This document shows positions 14,724 to 16,608 of a DNA stretch of 16,608 nucleotides, one piece after another. The translations under genes were made by a program, and so were the position numbers. Origin of the DNA: an uncultured Fidelibacterota bacterium (GTDB lineage: Bacteria; Fidelibacterota; Marinisomatia; Marinisomatales; TCS55); the NCBI GenBank assembly GCA_913041075.1, contig CAJWGZ010000018.1, positions 1 to 16,608 on the forward strand. The letters run 5' to 3'. The notes below the pieces were generated by a model, which was not told the origin of the DNA, ran no database searches, and saw only the letters and a list, made by a program, of their open reading frames with translations. Within the stretch, counting starts at the first letter, position 1. Each line of letters opens with the position of its first letter.

Positions 14724-15980
14724 TTATTCATATCGCAGAGATTCAATGGGATCAAGATTCGCAGCACGCCAGGCAGGATAGATACCAAACCCAATGCCAA
14801 TTACTGAGCAAACTACTAAACCATAAAAAGCCCAATCCATAGGTATGACAGCAGGTACTTTCAGCAAGACGGCAACAAGGTTGCCTCCCAAAATTCCCAA
14901 GATGACACCGACGATACCACCAAATTGACTGAGAAATACTGCTTCGGTCAAAAATTGGGTTAGAATATCACCTTTCGTCGCACCAATAGCTTTACGGATT
15001 CCGATTTCCTTTATTCGTTCTGTAACTGAGACTAGCATAATGTTCATAATACCAATCCCTGCCACCAAAAGAGCGATTACACTGACAGCACCGGCAAAAA
15101 GTTTGATGCCCCCTGTGAGTCCAGCGAAGGTTTCTAACAGTTCCTCATTGGATATAATTTCAAAATCATTTTCTTTTTCAGGCGGTACCTTACGAATCAC
15201 GCGCATAAGACCGATGACTTCATCAATGGTTTTCTCAAATATTTCAGGTGATTCAGCTTCCACGTTGATGCCTAAAGACGTCCAGCGGCTTGAGTACCTT
15301 TGTATATAAAGTGAAATGGGAATTAGGGCAAAATAATCCTGACTTTGACCAAAGGCCTGTCCTTTTCTTTCGGTTACACCGATTACGGTATAGTCCAATC
15401 CCTTGATTTGAATCACTTTCCCAATAGGATCTTCAAAAGGGAAGAGGATATCTACTACGTCGGGGCCTAAAATGGTGATATTTCTAGAAAAACGAATATC
15501 ATCTTCCGTAAAATTCCGACCGTCCGCTAAATAGGTTTTATACGTGCGGAGTCCCCATTCATCCACACCAACAACTTCTGCAGTTTTTTTAAGCACATTA
15601 TCTTTGTAGCGAATATTTCTCTCTTGTGTACCATCGGCAACGCTTACTCGTAGAGGTAATTTGGCGCGGCGTTTTAATTCTTCATATTGGTAAAAATCTA
15701 TATTTTTTCGTTTCCAATACTTGTTGCCATGTCCACCATGTATTTGAATCGCGGGACTTTTCTGGACCATGAATGTATTGGTCCCAAAAATATCCAGCTG
15801 GGAATTCACGGATGATTCCAAAGTGCGAATGGCGGTCATTACGCCAATAACTGAAAATACCCCGATACTGATTCCAAGCAGGGTCAAGATTGACCTGAGT
15901 TTGTTTTGGCGAATGGCCTCGATCGCCATTCGAAAACTTTCTTTGATGGTATTTTTTATATGGGATTTTTTAGCCATCAT
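14724..15980 (-). CDS. MacB/FtsX-type ABC transporter permease
   Basis: The 418-residue product has the MacB permease layout. A cytoplasmic N-terminal helix (AIEAIRQNKLRSILTLLGIS) is followed by the first membrane helix at about 31-50. A large extracytoplasmic MacB core domain spans about 55-285, and three C-terminal helices of an FtsX domain lie at about 294-318, 345-373 and 385-402. The hallmark ERIKEIGIRKAIGATKGDIL follows the second helix, and the protein ends in WRAANLDPIESLRYE. Such permeases work mechanically with a separate ATPase to expel substrates from the periplasm or move lipoproteins; the substrate is unknown. The ATG overlaps the stop of the preceding permease by 4 bp (ATGA). 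An ATPase and membrane-fusion partner would lie beyond the right edge. Confidence 0.93.
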   Translation of the reverse strand: MMAKKSHIKNTIKESFRMAIEAIRQNKLRSILTLLGISIGVFSVIGVMTAIRTLESSVNSQLDIFGTNTFMVQKSPAIQIHGGHGNKYWKRKNIDFYQYEELKRRAKLPLRVSVADGTQERNIRYKDNVLKKTAEVVGVDEWGLRTYKTYLADGRNFTEDDIRFSRNITILGPDVVDILFPFEDPIGKVIQIKGLDYTVIGVTERKGQAFGQSQDYFALIPISLYIQRYSSRWTSLGINVEAESPEIFEKTIDEVIGLMRVIRKVPPEKENDFEIISNEELLETFAGLTGGIKLFAGAVSVIALLVAGIGIMNIMLVSVTERIKEIGIRKAIGATKGDILTQFLTEAVFLSQFGGIVGVILGILGGNLVAVLLKVPAVIPMDWAFYGLVVCSVIGIGFGIYPAWRAANLDPIESLRYE

Positions 15981-16606
15981 TCATAGCGTAAAGCATCAAT
16001 GGGATCAAGTCGTGCAGCCTGGTAGGATGGAACCAGCCCTGAAACTATACCGACAAAAATACTGAGTACGATTGCACCAATGGCTAATCCGATCGGCATA
16101 TCAGAAGGAAAAAACTGGTTAATTACCATACTTAATCCTGTAGCGAGCCCCATCCCCACTAATCCGCCAATGAAACAAATCATGATTGCTTCCATTAGGA
16201 ACTGCCCTAAAATCATGGATTGAGTAGCACCCATCGCTTTGCGGACACCAATTTCTCGCGTGCGCTCTTTAACCGATACAAACATAATATTCATGATACC
16301 GATCCCGCCCACAATCAGTGACAGGGCGGTAATAAATATACCCGTACCCCCAATTGCGAGTTTTATGGACTTATACTGGGCTTCCATGGTGGCCGATTGG
16401 TTAATACCAAAATCATCTTTTTCAGTGGGCTTCAGTCCGCGAATACGCCGCATATGTCCCCTAATTTCATCCTTCGCAATATCAAAATTCTCTGTATTGA
16501 GTTTAACCCTTATATTCATCCAACCCCGTCGTGAAAAAAGCCTAAAATATGTGCCCAAAGGCATCGCAGCCTGATTATCCAGACTGAACAACCCCATAAA
16601 TTTCCC
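15977..16606 (-). CDS. MacB/FtsX-type ABC transporter permease, C-terminal part (5' end outside window)
   Basis: The frame is open to the window edge; the in-frame ATG at 16597 is internal, because GKF reads directly into MGLFSLDNQ. About 209 residues are visible: the end of the extracytoplasmic domain (MPLGTYFRLF, then NIRVKLNTENFDIAKDEI), then the FtsX domain with a helix GIFITALSLIVGGIGIMNIM, the hallmark KERTREIGVRKAMGATQSMI, two more helices, and the typical ending YQAARLDPIDALRYE. It is a paralogue of the following permease and the two overlap by 4 bp, so they probably form a heterodimeric transporter. The missing part should contain the first membrane helix and most of the periplasmic core. 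Confidence 0.92.
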   Translation of the reverse strand, partial: GKFMGLFSLDNQAAMPLGTYFRLFSRRGWMNIRVKLNTENFDIAKDEIRGHMRRIRGLKPTEKDDFGINQSATMEAQYKSIKLAIGGTGIFITALSLIVGGIGIMNIMFVSVKERTREIGVRKAMGATQSMILGQFLMEAIMICFIGGLVGMGLATGLSMVINQFFPSDMPIGLAIGAIVLSIFVGIVSGLVPSYQAARLDPIDALRYE

Positions 16607-16608
16607 CT

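Noticed and set aside
14724..16606. One split permease gene broken by a frameshift
   Set aside because: Each gene ends in its own full FtsX domain with a proper terminal SLRYE/ALRYE, and the downstream one has its own N-terminal helix, so they are tandem paralogues.

Overview
The window reads as an AT-rich chromosomal segment of a diderm bacterium of the Fibrobacterota-Chlorobiota-Bacteroidota (FCB) kind, most likely Candidatus Marinimicrobia/SAR406 or a close relative. Two things support this. The 566-residue secreted protein ends in a type IX secretion C-terminal domain (NYPNPFNPET...LLGRQVKTLV...SAGIYLYQI), and there are KDO (LPS) genes plus a lipoprotein-like LptC. The lineage is inferred from motif style, not from a search. 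No tRNA, rRNA, CRISPR array, insertion sequence or phage gene was seen, and coding density is very high.

Layout. Bases 3-497 (+) hold the 3' part of a small protein with an SH3/LSm-like strand repeat and an FxLYD-like domain, cut by the window edge. Converging on it with a 4-bp gap are, on the minus strand, a PLP fold-type II enzyme close to serine racemase (2242-3171) followed by a secreted arylsulfotransferase-type propeller with a sorting domain (502-2202). A 158-bp divergent intergenic region with two perfect inverted repeats leads to a plus-strand block: three tandem bactofilins (3330-4425), a hairpin-bearing gap, and a 598-residue single-pass membrane protein that looks like a fused PilM/PilN (GspL-like) assembly protein (4533-6329).

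From 14600 down to 6313 the minus strand carries one tightly packed nine-gene block: kdsB-pyrG-kdsC-lptC-lptB-rpoN-hflK-hflC-argF. Junctions range from an 8-bp overlap to a 16-bp gap, so it is probably one long operon. KdsB and KdsC make and activate KDO with CTP supplied by PyrG; LptC and LptB belong to the LPS export machine; RpoN is sigma-54; HflK/HflC are SPFH membrane proteins of the FtsH quality-control complex; ArgF is ornithine carbamoyltransferase. The block resembles the proteobacterial kdsC-lptC-lptA-lptB-rpoN order, but lptA is missing from its usual place and hflKC-argF follow rpoN.

At the right end, two overlapping minus-strand genes (14724-15980 and 15977 to the window edge) encode MacB-type ABC transporter permeases; the first-transcribed one is cut by the edge.

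The most interesting piece is the three-bactofilin plus PilM/PilN-like block. It pairs a polymer-forming scaffold family with a pilus/secretion-type inner-membrane assembly protein, with no pilus or type II secretion gene in sight.
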